This document shows, in pieces, positions 8,625-16,050 of a DNA stretch of 64,000 nucleotides; positions within the stretch are counted from its first letter, which is position 1; each line of letters opens with the position of its first letter. The stretch spans positions 62,001-126,000 of the forward strand of contig NZ_LOJF01000010.1 of assembly GCF_001494635.1 (NCBI RefSeq), in the 5' to 3' direction. A model generated the notes under the pieces. It was not told the DNA's origin. It saw nothing but the letters and a program-made list of their open reading frames with translations, and did no database searches. The position numbers and the translations under genes were made by a program. The stretch comes from Tractidigestivibacter scatoligenes. Its GTDB lineage: Bacteria > Actinomycetota > Coriobacteriia > Coriobacteriales > Atopobiaceae.

Positions 8625-9590
8625 CTAGAGCTTGCCATGGAGCTTGAGCTCCTCGATGAGCATGTGGTCACGGTATGCTGCGAGGGTCTCCGGAGTGTTG
8701 CCCGTCTCGGGGGTACGGTGCGAGAGCTCCTCGTCAACGCCCCTTTGGGCGATGTCAGACCACTCGGCTGGGAACTCCTTCCAGTCTGCCATGTCCTGGA
8801 GCCAAAGCGTCGTGGAGTCGTGCAGGTGGTTCATGAGTCCGGAGACGCCTCCCTTGCCGCCGCCAAGCTCGAACACAAGAGACGGTCCCATGATGCCCCA
8901 GCGGATTCCAGGTCCAAAGGTCACTGCCTTGTCTGCGTCCTCGACCGAGCACACGCCGTTCATCACGAGATCCGCTACCTCGCGGTAGAGTGCCATCTGG
9001 AGTCGGTTGCAGATAAAGCCCAGAGCCTCTTTTTGGAGCACGACGGGCTCCATGCCAATGCGCTGGTAGAAGTCCTTGGCGCACGCGACAGTCTCCTCTG
9101 CGGTCTTCTCGCCGCGCGTTATTTCAACGAGGGGGATGAGGTGAGGCGGATTGTAGGGGTGCCCGCCGCAGAAGCGCTCGGGATGCTTGGCGTTCTTTGC
9201 GATTTCGGTCACGAGGAGACCCGAAGTGGAGCTCGCAATGATTGCGTCGGGGGCTGCGGCGGCCTCGATCTGCTCAACAATCTTCCACTTGACCTCATAG
9301 TGCTCTGCCGAGCTCTCCTGGATGAACTGCGCGTTCTTCACTGCCTCGGAGACGGAATTGGTGTAGTGGATGCGGGACGCGATTTCCTGCGCTTGATCCT
9401 CAGTGTAGACGTTGTTGGTAACAAGGGAGTTCAAGCTCTCGTGTACACGCTGCTGTGCAAGCTTGCTGGACTCCGGCGTGCGGTTTTGTGCCCAAACCTC
9501 AAGACCTGCCATTGCGAACTTGAGTGCGTAGCTGTAACCGATGACACCCGCGCAGATAGACGCAGCTACCTTGATGTCGTTTGCTTTCAT
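8625..9590 (-). CDS. 3-hydroxyacyl-CoA dehydrogenase family protein
   Basis: A 321-residue NAD-dependent dehydrogenase of the 3-hydroxybutyryl-CoA / L-carnitine dehydrogenase family. The Rossmann motif is unusual: SICAGVIGYSYA, with Cys in place of the first glycine of G-x-G-x-x-G. Family landmarks follow: ASSTSGLLVTEI, then HPYNPPHLIPLVEI with the catalytic His, then EALGFICNRLQMALYREV. The presence of HPYNPPHLIPLVE favours the carnitine/3-hydroxy-acid branch over butyryl-CoA fermentation, and no partner thiolase or crotonase is nearby. ATG 9590 has GGAAGG upstream. Substrate unassigned. Confidence 0.8.
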   Translation of the reverse strand: MKANDIKVAASICAGVIGYSYALKFAMAGLEVWAQNRTPESSKLAQQRVHESLNSLVTNNVYTEDQAQEIASRIHYTNSVSEAVKNAQFIQESSAEHYEVKWKIVEQIEAAAAPDAIIASSTSGLLVTEIAKNAKHPERFCGGHPYNPPHLIPLVEITRGEKTAEETVACAKDFYQRIGMEPVVLQKEALGFICNRLQMALYREVADLVMNGVCSVEDADKAVTFGPGIRWGIMGPSLVFELGGGKGGVSGLMNHLHDSTTLWLQDMADWKEFPAEWSDIAQRGVDEELSHRTPETGNTPETLAAYRDHMLIEELKLHGKL

Positions 9591-9711
9591 GCCAATCCTT
9601 CCGACACGTGTTTGCCAAGAAGTATAGGCCGCAGAGGTCGGGCAGGCACGCCGCGTGAAGGCTTAAGATAGACAGGTCGTGTAAGTGTCCTCAAATGTCA
9701 AAGGAGCCAAG

Positions 9712-10890
9712 ATGGCTGACGATGCAAAGCAGCACGCGCTTGACGCACACAAGGAGTGGCACGGTAAGATCGAGGTCGTGAGCAGGGCCAAGATCAGCAC
9801 GCCGGAGGAGCTTGCCGTTGCCTACACGCCAGGCGTCGCCGTTCCCTGCCTGGAGATTCAGAAGGACCCGAGCCTCTCGTACGAGTACACCCGTCGCTGG
9901 AACCTGGTTGCCGTTGTGACCGATGGCTCCGCGGTTCTCGGCCTGGGCAACATTGGCCCCGAGGCGGGCATGCCCGTCATGGAGGGCAAGTGTGCCCTCT
10001 TCAAGACCTTTGCCGACGTGGACGCCTTCCCCCTGTGCATCCGCTCCAACGACGTGGATGAGATCGTGCGCACCGTGCAGCTGCTCGCCGGCAGCTTTGG
10101 CGGCGTGAACCTCGAGGACATCTCCGCGCCGCGCTGCTTCGAGATCGAGCGCCGCCTCAAGGAGACCTGCGACATTCCCGTCTTCCATGACGACCAGCAT
10201 GGCACCGCGGTCGTGACCTGCGCCGCGCTGATCAACGCGTGCCGTCTCACCGGTCGTGATCTCGGCGACGTCAAGGTGGTCTTCTCGGGCGCCGGCGCCG
10301 CGGGCATCTCCATCGCTCGCCTCATGAAGCGCATGGGCGTGAAGGACATCATCATCTGCGACCACACGGGTGCCATCTATGAGGGCCGCGACGGCCTGAA
10401 CCCGGTGAAGCAGGAGGTCGCCACCTGGACCAACACCGAGAAGGTCCAGGGTTCGCTCGCCGACGCCCTCAAGGGTGCGGACGTCTTTGTGGGCGTCTCC
10501 AAGCCCAACCTGGTCTCGCAGGATATGGTGCGCTCGATGGCAAAGGACCCCATCATCTTTGCCTGCGCGAACCCCGTGCCCGAGATCATGCCCGACGAGG
10601 CGCTGGCAGCCGGCGCGGCCGTGGCGGCAACGGGCCGCTCGGACTTCCCCAACCAGATCAACAACGTGCTGGCGTTCCCCGGCATCTTCCGCGGTGCGCT
10701 TGACGTGCGCGCGAGCGACATCAATGACGACATGATGGAGGCCGCTGCCTACGCTATTGCCGGCCTGGTGGACGACGAGCACCGTGCGGCGGACTACATC
10801 ATCCCTGGTGCCTTCGACAAGCGTGTTGCGCCCGCCGTTGCTGCAGCCGTGGCCGACGCTGCGCGCAAGAGCGGGGTTGCGAGGATTTAG
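9712..10890 (+). CDS. Malic enzyme (NAD(P)-dependent, short bacterial type)
   Basis: Oxidatively decarboxylates malate to pyruvate. At 392 residues it is the short bacterial class. The N-terminal catalytic part has AYTPGVAVPC, then GMPVMEGKCALFK with the catalytic Lys, EDISAPRCFEIE and FHDDQHGTA for the divalent metal. The nucleotide fold is VVFSGAGAAGISIARLM, and ANPVPEIMPDEA follows. ATG 9712 is chosen over an upstream in-frame codon because AAGGAG at 9701-9706 is 5 nt away. It is followed by a terminator at 10926-10955. It diverges from the dehydrogenase-like gene at 9590. Confidence 0.95.
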   Translation: MADDAKQHALDAHKEWHGKIEVVSRAKISTPEELAVAYTPGVAVPCLEIQKDPSLSYEYTRRWNLVAVVTDGSAVLGLGNIGPEAGMPVMEGKCALFKTFADVDAFPLCIRSNDVDEIVRTVQLLAGSFGGVNLEDISAPRCFEIERRLKETCDIPVFHDDQHGTAVVTCAALINACRLTGRDLGDVKVVFSGAGAAGISIARLMKRMGVKDIIICDHTGAIYEGRDGLNPVKQEVATWTNTEKVQGSLADALKGADVFVGVSKPNLVSQDMVRSMAKDPIIFACANPVPEIMPDEALAAGAAVAATGRSDFPNQINNVLAFPGIFRGALDVRASDINDDMMEAAAYAIAGLVDDEHRAADYIIPGAFDKRVAPAVAAAVADAARKSGVARI

Positions 10891-10925
10891 CTTCGGGCGT
10901 TCGAGTACTTGAACGAACGGATTTG

Positions 10926-10955
10926 AGAGGGCGGGCCTTTGGTCCGCCCTCTTTT
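10926..10955 (+). terminator. Rho-independent terminator of the malic enzyme gene
   Basis: Arms GAGGGCGG (10927-10934) and CCGCCCTC (10944-10951) close on a short loop and are followed by TTTTC. Confidence 0.85.
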
Positions 10956-11030
10956 CGTGACGAAGCTGCACGTTATCCTGGCGGAGGTGTCTCTCCTTGG
11001 GTTGCGGGGTCGCCATTTTCGTCTGATGGC

Positions 11031-11275
11031 TGCATCGAACTGCCCTACGTTACACATCGAGAGGATTTCGTGCGCCGAACTGTCCTTCGTTGCACGCCAT
11101 TTCGCGGACCCCTTGAGTAGTCGTCTGCTGCGCTGCATGAAAATCCGCAAGTAGAGCCATGTATAAACTATCAAAGTGAATTGCCAGACGGGCATTTCCT
11201 CAGAATTGGCGTGCAACGAAGGCTAGTTCGATGCAATCGCGGACCAATTCATGTAACGAAGGCGAGTTCGATGCA
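11031..11275. repeat. Nested inverted-repeat element, copy A (245 bp)
   Basis: Four 25-nt arms lie at 11031-11055, 11071-11095 (forward) and 11211-11235, 11251-11275 (inverted). Each runs from TGC-A/G-YC-GAA to CTTCGTTACAC or a close variant. Spacers within each pair are exactly 15 nt and the centre is 115 nt. The inner arms share GTTGCAC, which the outer ones do not have (GTTACAC/T), so each arm matches its partner. Copies B and C share the plan. It sits between the malic enzyme terminator and the end of the HPr gene, and contains no convincing gene. Confidence 0.85.
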
Positions 11276-11283
11276 GGGCGCGT

Positions 11284-11541
11284 CTACACAGACATCCCTG
11301 CTACGCGAGCCACCGCGGTGCAGGCCATGTCCTCGTCTGGCCCCTCCGCCTCAATGCGCACCAGGTCATCCTCGCGTATGTCGAGAGCCATGAGCCCCAG
11401 CATGTCATCTGCCTGGGCACTGTTGCCCCCAAAGACAATGCGCACCGAGCTCTGATAGTCGCTCGCGGTCTTGGAGATCTGGCTCGCAAGACGAGCGTGC
11501 AATCCAAGCGGATCGGTGATGCGCTGGGTAAGGCATTTCAC
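11284..11541 (-). CDS. HPr-family phosphocarrier with Asp at position 46
   Basis: An 85-residue HPr-like protein that would carry phosphate from enzyme I to PTS IIA domains at His15. The active-site stretch is PLGLHARLAS, with His15 and Arg17 kept and Leu in place of the usual Pro18. The region that is KSIMG in classical HPr reads ADDMLG here, so the regulatory Ser46 is Asp46. It starts at GTG 11541, which overlaps the LacI stop in a GTGA junction, so the two genes are coupled. An HPr bound to a sugar-locus repressor suggests a dedicated carrier or regulatory role (inference). Confidence 0.85.
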   Translation of the reverse strand: MKCLTQRITDPLGLHARLASQISKTASDYQSSVRIVFGGNSAQADDMLGLMALDIREDDLVRIEAEGPDEDMACTAVARVAGMSV

Positions 11542-12569
11542 TTCGAGTCCTCCTTGCGTGCAACGCTGTCGCGTTCAACTACGGTGGGCAGCACTGCCGT
11601 GCGAATGACTTCGCCCTGCGTCTCCCCGCGAATGAGCTCGACCAGCCGCTTCACAGCCAGCTCTCCCATCGCACTCTTGGGAACAACCATCGTGGAGAGC
11701 CTGGGGGTCACGAGCTCGCAGTAGGAAGTGTCGTCAAACCCAATGATCGAAACCTCCTCCGGCATGCGAACCCCGTGCTCCGCGAGTGCCTTCATACAGC
11801 CTACGGCCACGATATCGTTGTCAGCAAAGTATGCGGTGCAAAGCTCGGGGTTGGTGTCGAGATAAGCGCACATGTCATCGTAGGCGCTCTGAACCGTGGA
11901 TCCAACGCGTACGATGTGGGCGTTCGCTGCCTCGTCCGGCTCGATTTCGCGCATGGCAGACATGAAGCCGGACTGTCGCTCGAGAAAGTTCCTGATGTTG
12001 ACCCCGGCATGCAGGTACCCAATGCGCTTGTGTCCCGCCTTCGCAAGGTAGTGAACCGCCTCGAACGACGCGCGCGAGTTGTCAATCACGATGCTGTCGA
12101 GCCGCTTCGAGGGAAACCAAGAGTCGAGAAGAACGACAGGCACACCTAAGCGCTCGAACTGCGCAATGTCGCCCGCAAGTGCCTCGGTTGCAAGAAGAAT
12201 GATGCCTGCGCACTTAATTGAGCGAATGGCCTTTAGTTGCTCGGTTCGGCTCTCGGTTGCATAGAAGTACGAGACGGAAAGCCTGTGGTAGCCGTGCCGG
12301 TAGGTGGCGTCGGACACACCCTTGATCAGCTCCTCGAAGAAGGGGGTGTCTCCAACCACCCGCCCGTGCCGCTTGTAGACAACCAGGAGAATCGTGCTGG
12401 TAGGACGCTTCTCAGGGGAGGACGTGTACTCGAAGCCAAGCTTTTTCGCACACTCCAGGACCCGCTCACGCGTTTCCTGTCCAACCCCTGGTTTTCCTCT
12501 GAGCACAAGCGAAACGGTGGCGGGAGAGACATTCGCCTCTCGTGCCACGTCGCGGGCGGTAATTGACAT
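11538..12569 (-). CDS. LacI-family transcriptional repressor
   Basis: A 343-residue regulator. The N-terminal helix-turn-helix is ITARDVAREANVSPATVSLVLRG split over residues 2-25, with the usual hinge ending in VLECAKKLGF. The rest is a periplasmic-binding-protein-like sugar sensor (GIILLATEAL, PVVLLDSWF, IGYLHAGVNIRNFLERQSGF, SIIGFDDTSYCELVTPRLSTM). ATG 12569 has GGAAGGAG 4 nt before it. It is divergent from the isomerase-transketolase locus beginning at 12767 and overlaps the HPr gene by 4 nt, so it most likely controls both. A palindrome at 12629-12643 is the best operator candidate. Confidence 0.9.
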   Translation of the reverse strand: MSITARDVAREANVSPATVSLVLRGKPGVGQETRERVLECAKKLGFEYTSSPEKRPTSTILLVVYKRHGRVVGDTPFFEELIKGVSDATYRHGYHRLSVSYFYATESRTEQLKAIRSIKCAGIILLATEALAGDIAQFERLGVPVVLLDSWFPSKRLDSIVIDNSRASFEAVHYLAKAGHKRIGYLHAGVNIRNFLERQSGFMSAMREIEPDEAANAHIVRVGSTVQSAYDDMCAYLDTNPELCTAYFADNDIVAVGCMKALAEHGVRMPEEVSIIGFDDTSYCELVTPRLSTMVVPKSAMGELAVKRLVELIRGETQGEVIRTAVLPTVVERDSVARKEDSK

Positions 12570-12628
12570 TTGGCTCCTTCCCACAGCGATGACAGGATAC
12601 CCCAGGTACTAAATGAAGATATGAACAG

Positions 12629-12643
12629 ACTAAATTGTTTAGT
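12629..12643. promoter_or_regulatory. Candidate LacI operator
   Basis: ACTAAA-TTG-TTTAGT is a palindrome with perfect 6-bp arms in the divergent gap, 60 nt upstream of the LacI start. A further half-site, ACTAAAT, lies at 12608-12614. The site is AT-rich against its surroundings. Confidence 0.6.
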
Positions 12644-12766
12644 AAATCTCTAAGTCAGTTCAGTAGGTGTCACCACCCCCATATGATTAGCCCCGGAAGA
12701 CAGGGGAGGTTGGCTGCGCTTGGAAGCAGACCGCTTGGCGCAGTACGGTAATGGAGGGGAGCAGGG

Positions 12767-14182
12767 ATGGACACTATCAAGCTGGGATATGCACCAACGC
12801 GCCGCAGCATCTTCAGCGCACCGGATGCCCGCAAGTATCGCGCAATCATTGCGGACAAGCTTCGCGAGCTCGGCGTCGAGTTCGTGGACATCGATGACAT
12901 CAACGAGGAGGGGCTTCTCTACGACGAGGAGAGCCGCCTTCGCGTGCTGGAGAAGTTCCGTGCCGAGAAGGTCGACGGCCTCTTTCTGCCGCACTGTAAC
13001 TTTGGCACCGAGTTCATCTGCGCGCGTCTTGCGCGTGACCTGGGCAAGCCGGTTCTCCTCTGGGGTCCGCTGGACGAGCGTCCGCTTCCCGACGGAACCC
13101 GCCTGCGCGACACGCAGTGCGGCCTCTTTGCCACTGGCAAGGTCCTGCGCCGGTTCCAGGTGCCCTTCACGTACATGACCAACTGCCGTGTGGACGATCC
13201 CGTCTTCGAGCGTGGCATTCGCGACTTCCTCGCCGTCTGCAACGTCGTGAAGGTCTTCCGCTCCACGCGCATCCTGCAGATTGGTCCGCGTCCCTACGAG
13301 TTCTACTCGACCATGTGCAACGAGGGCGAGCTTCTCGAGCGCTTTGGCATCGAGTGCGTGCCCGTACCGCTTCCCGAGCTCACCCGCGGTGTTAAGGCGG
13401 CAAAGGCGGAGGTCACCGGCGACGGCAACTCTGACGTTGAGCGTCAGCTGGCGTGGATGGAGGAGCACTTCCGTAAGAACTGCACCACTGAGCAGGAGCT
13501 TACGGTTGCCGCCATGGCGGTTGCCATGCGCCGCCTGCTCAAGAAGTACGGTTGCAACGCCGGCTGCATCCAGTGCTGGAACGAGCTCCAGCACGAGCTT
13601 GGCATCATGCCCTGCGCCGCGAACTCGATCCTCAACGAGGAGGGCACGCCCATCACGTGCGAGACCGATGTCCATGGCGCCATCACGAGCCTCATGGTCG
13701 AGGCCGCGGACATGGGTCGCAAGCGCTCGTTCTTTGCTGACTGGACCATCCGTCATCCCGATGACCCCAACGGCGAGTTGCTGCAGCACTGCGGTCCCTG
13801 GCCCTGCTCCGTGGCACGTGAGAAGCCCACGATCACCACGCCGCTTGCCTTTGACCACAACGGCGCCCTTACCGCCGAGGCCAAGCACGGCGAGGTGACC
13901 CTTGCCCGCTTCGATGGCGACAACGGCAGGTACTCGCTTCTGCTGGGCAACGCCGAGGGCATTGACGGCCCGCGTGGCATGGGCACCTACCTGTGGGTTC
14001 GTGTTCAGAACATCAAGCGCATGGAGGCCAAGATCGTCGAGGGCCCCTACATCCACCACTGCGCCGGTATCCACGACAACGTTGTTCCCGTCCTCTATGA
14101 GTCGTGCAAGTACCTGGGCATCGAGCCCGACCTGTACGACCCGATCGAGGAGGACGTCAAGGCCTATCTGAGGGGAGAGTAA
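12767..14182 (+). CDS. L-fucose/L-arabinose isomerase-like protein
   Basis: A 471-residue member of the fucose/arabinose isomerase-like family, which interconvert aldoses and ketoses with a divalent metal. Family-like features are the N-terminal Rossmann-like half (VDGLFLPHCNFGTEF, PVLLWGPLDERP), CNVVKVFRSTRILQIGPRP, and the C-terminal half with CIQCWNELQHELGIMPCAANS and ETDVHGAITSLM. ATG 12767 follows GGAGGGGAGCAGGG. It opens a likely operon with a split transketolase whose first gene starts 1 nt after this stop. The isomerase role is by family; the sugar is not known, and many such homologues have unproven function. Confidence 0.75.
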   Translation: MDTIKLGYAPTRRSIFSAPDARKYRAIIADKLRELGVEFVDIDDINEEGLLYDEESRLRVLEKFRAEKVDGLFLPHCNFGTEFICARLARDLGKPVLLWGPLDERPLPDGTRLRDTQCGLFATGKVLRRFQVPFTYMTNCRVDDPVFERGIRDFLAVCNVVKVFRSTRILQIGPRPYEFYSTMCNEGELLERFGIECVPVPLPELTRGVKAAKAEVTGDGNSDVERQLAWMEEHFRKNCTTEQELTVAAMAVAMRRLLKKYGCNAGCIQCWNELQHELGIMPCAANSILNEEGTPITCETDVHGAITSLMVEAADMGRKRSFFADWTIRHPDDPNGELLQHCGPWPCSVAREKPTITTPLAFDHNGALTAEAKHGEVTLARFDGDNGRYSLLLGNAEGIDGPRGMGTYLWVRVQNIKRMEAKIVEGPYIHHCAGIHDNVVPVLYESCKYLGIEPDLYDPIEEDVKAYLRGE

Positions 14183-14183
14183 C

Positions 14184-15023
14184 ATGGCGACCGTCTCTGA
14201 GCTCAAGGCTCTGCGCTGGGACCTTCGCCAGCGCTGCGTCGACATCATCATGGCTGGTGGCGGCGGTCACATTGGCGGTGACATGTCCGTGATCGATGCG
14301 CTGATGGTGCTCTATAAGAATCATCTCAACATCACCCCCGAGACCCAGAACGATCCCAACCGCGATCGCTTTGTCCTCTCCAAGGGCCATGCCATGGAGG
14401 CCTACTACGCCATTCTCTGCGAGCAGGGCTTTCTCGATTTTGATGACGTCAAGGCCCGCTTCTCGAAGTTTGATAGCCCCTATATCGGCCACCCCAACAA
14501 CAAGCTTCCTGGCATCGAGATGAACTCCGGCTCACTTGGCCACGGGCTACCCGTGGCAGTGGGGATGGCGCTGGCGGCGCGCATGGACGGCCGCAGTTAT
14601 CGCACCTATGTCGCGATGGGCGACGGCGAGCTTGCCGAGGGCTCCGTGTGGGAGGGGGCTATGGCCGGGTCCAACTTTGGCCTGGACAACCTCTGTGCGC
14701 TCATCGATCGCAACCGTCTGCAGATCTCTGGCTCGACGGAGAGCGTGATGAAGCAGGACAGCCAGGAGGAGCGTTGGGCGTCCTTTGGCTGGAACGTCCT
14801 CTCCATTCCCGGCAACGACATCGAGGCAATAGACGCGGCGCTCACGCTTGCCTCCGAGACTAAGGGCAAGCCTACGGCAATCATCCTGAACACCACAAAG
14901 GGCTTTGGCTCCCCACTCATGGAGAACAAGGCAAGCTGGCATCACCACCTGCCCACTCAAGAGGAATACGAGCAGATCTCGGCAGACTTTGCGGCACACA
15001 AGGAGGCCGATATCCGTGGCTAA
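14184..15023 (+). CDS. Transketolase-like protein, N-terminal (TPP-binding) subunit
   Basis: A 279-residue split transketolase half. The thiamine diphosphate motif begins GDGELAEGSVWEGAM and ends LCALIDRNRLQ. GGGGHIGGDMS, SKGHAMEAYYA and NSGSLGHGLPVAVGMA match the active-site His and loop residues. It pairs with the C-terminal half encoded next, whose GTG start overlaps this gene by 8 nt, so the two are translationally coupled. Split transketolases linked to an isomerase and a FGGY kinase are typical of dedicated sugar pathways rather than the housekeeping pentose cycle. Confidence 0.9.
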   Translation: MATVSELKALRWDLRQRCVDIIMAGGGGHIGGDMSVIDALMVLYKNHLNITPETQNDPNRDRFVLSKGHAMEAYYAILCEQGFLDFDDVKARFSKFDSPYIGHPNNKLPGIEMNSGSLGHGLPVAVGMALAARMDGRSYRTYVAMGDGELAEGSVWEGAMAGSNFGLDNLCALIDRNRLQISGSTESVMKQDSQEERWASFGWNVLSIPGNDIEAIDAALTLASETKGKPTAIILNTTKGFGSPLMENKASWHHHLPTQEEYEQISADFAAHKEADIRG

Positions 15024-15993
15024 CACAATTGCGAACAAGAAGGTCATCTGCGACGTTCTCATGCAGGCCGCAAAGACGGACCGCGACCTTGTCGTTCTTT
15101 GCTCGGACTCCAGGGGCTCGGCATCCCTTACCCCGTTCTTCGAGGCATACCCCGAGCAGTCCGTCGAGGTTGGTATTGCCGAGCAGGACTTGGTCGGCAT
15201 CGCCGCAGGTCTTGCCAGCTGTGGAAAGAGGGCTTTTGCCGCAAGCCCTGCGTCTTTCATCACCACGCGGTCCTACGAGCAGTGCAAGGTCGACTGCGCA
15301 TATTCCGATACTAACGTCAAGCTCATTGGTATCTCCGGTGGCGTCTCGTATGGGGCCCTTGGCATGAGCCACCACTCTTGCCAGGACATTGCGGCGATGA
15401 GCGCCATTCCCAATATGCGTGTCTATCTGCCCAGCGACCGATTCCAGACCGCCCGTCTGGTGCAGGCGCTGCTTCAGGACGAGAAGACTGCCTATGTGCG
15501 TGTGGGCAGAAACGCGGTGGATGACGTCTATACCGAGGAGAACTGTCCATTCGAGATGGACCACGCTACCTGGGTGCGTGGGAACGCCGACCAAGAAGTG
15601 GACGTTGCCCTTATTGCCTGCGGCGAACTTGTGAGGCCTGCGGCTGACGCGGCGGACATGCTGACGGAAGCCGGGGTCAAGGCGAGCGTTCTCGACATGT
15701 ACTGCGTGAAGCCCCTAGACGCCAACGGTGTGCTCGCTGCCGCGAGTCACGCGAGGGTGGTTCTAAGCGTGGAGGAGGCAAGCCCCTACGGTGGCCTTGG
15801 CTCCCAGATTGCCCAGGTTGTGGGGGAGGGCTGCCCGCGCCCCGTGCGCACCCTGAGCCTGCCTGACGCCCCCGTGGTCACGGGCACCTCGAAGGAGGTC
15901 TTTGCGCACTATGGGCTCGACGCGCAGGGCATTGCGGCATCTGCCAGGGAGTTTCTAACAGCGGCAGAGAATCAGCGGGGGAGGGCGAACTAG
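15016..15993 (+). CDS. Transketolase-like protein, C-terminal (pyrimidine-binding) subunit
   Basis: A 325-residue partner of the upstream subunit. The pyrimidine domain has VEVGIAEQDLVGIAAGLA, where the Glu that activates thiamine is expected, then SYEQCKVDCAYSDTNVKLIG and the YGALGMSHHSCQDIAAM loop. The C-terminal domain has CGELVRPAADAADML and VLDMYCVKPLD. The start is GTG 15016, with AGGAGG at 15001-15006; longer in-frame reading upstream is only overlap with the first subunit. Together the two make one full transketolase of about 600 residues, near the family norm. Confidence 0.9.
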   Translation: MANTIANKKVICDVLMQAAKTDRDLVVLCSDSRGSASLTPFFEAYPEQSVEVGIAEQDLVGIAAGLASCGKRAFAASPASFITTRSYEQCKVDCAYSDTNVKLIGISGGVSYGALGMSHHSCQDIAAMSAIPNMRVYLPSDRFQTARLVQALLQDEKTAYVRVGRNAVDDVYTEENCPFEMDHATWVRGNADQEVDVALIACGELVRPAADAADMLTEAGVKASVLDMYCVKPLDANGVLAAASHARVVLSVEEASPYGGLGSQIAQVVGEGCPRPVRTLSLPDAPVVTGTSKEVFAHYGLDAQGIAASAREFLTAAENQRGRAN

Positions 15994-16050
15994 TAACAAC
16001 CAGTCAAGGACAAGCGTCGACTACGCAAGGTACTAGGAAGGGGAAGTGCA

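Noticed and set aside
10956-11283. Small proteins inside repeat element A
   Set aside because: Short frames here have no ribosome site and run across the repeat arms; the conserved feature is the DNA plan rather than any reading frame.
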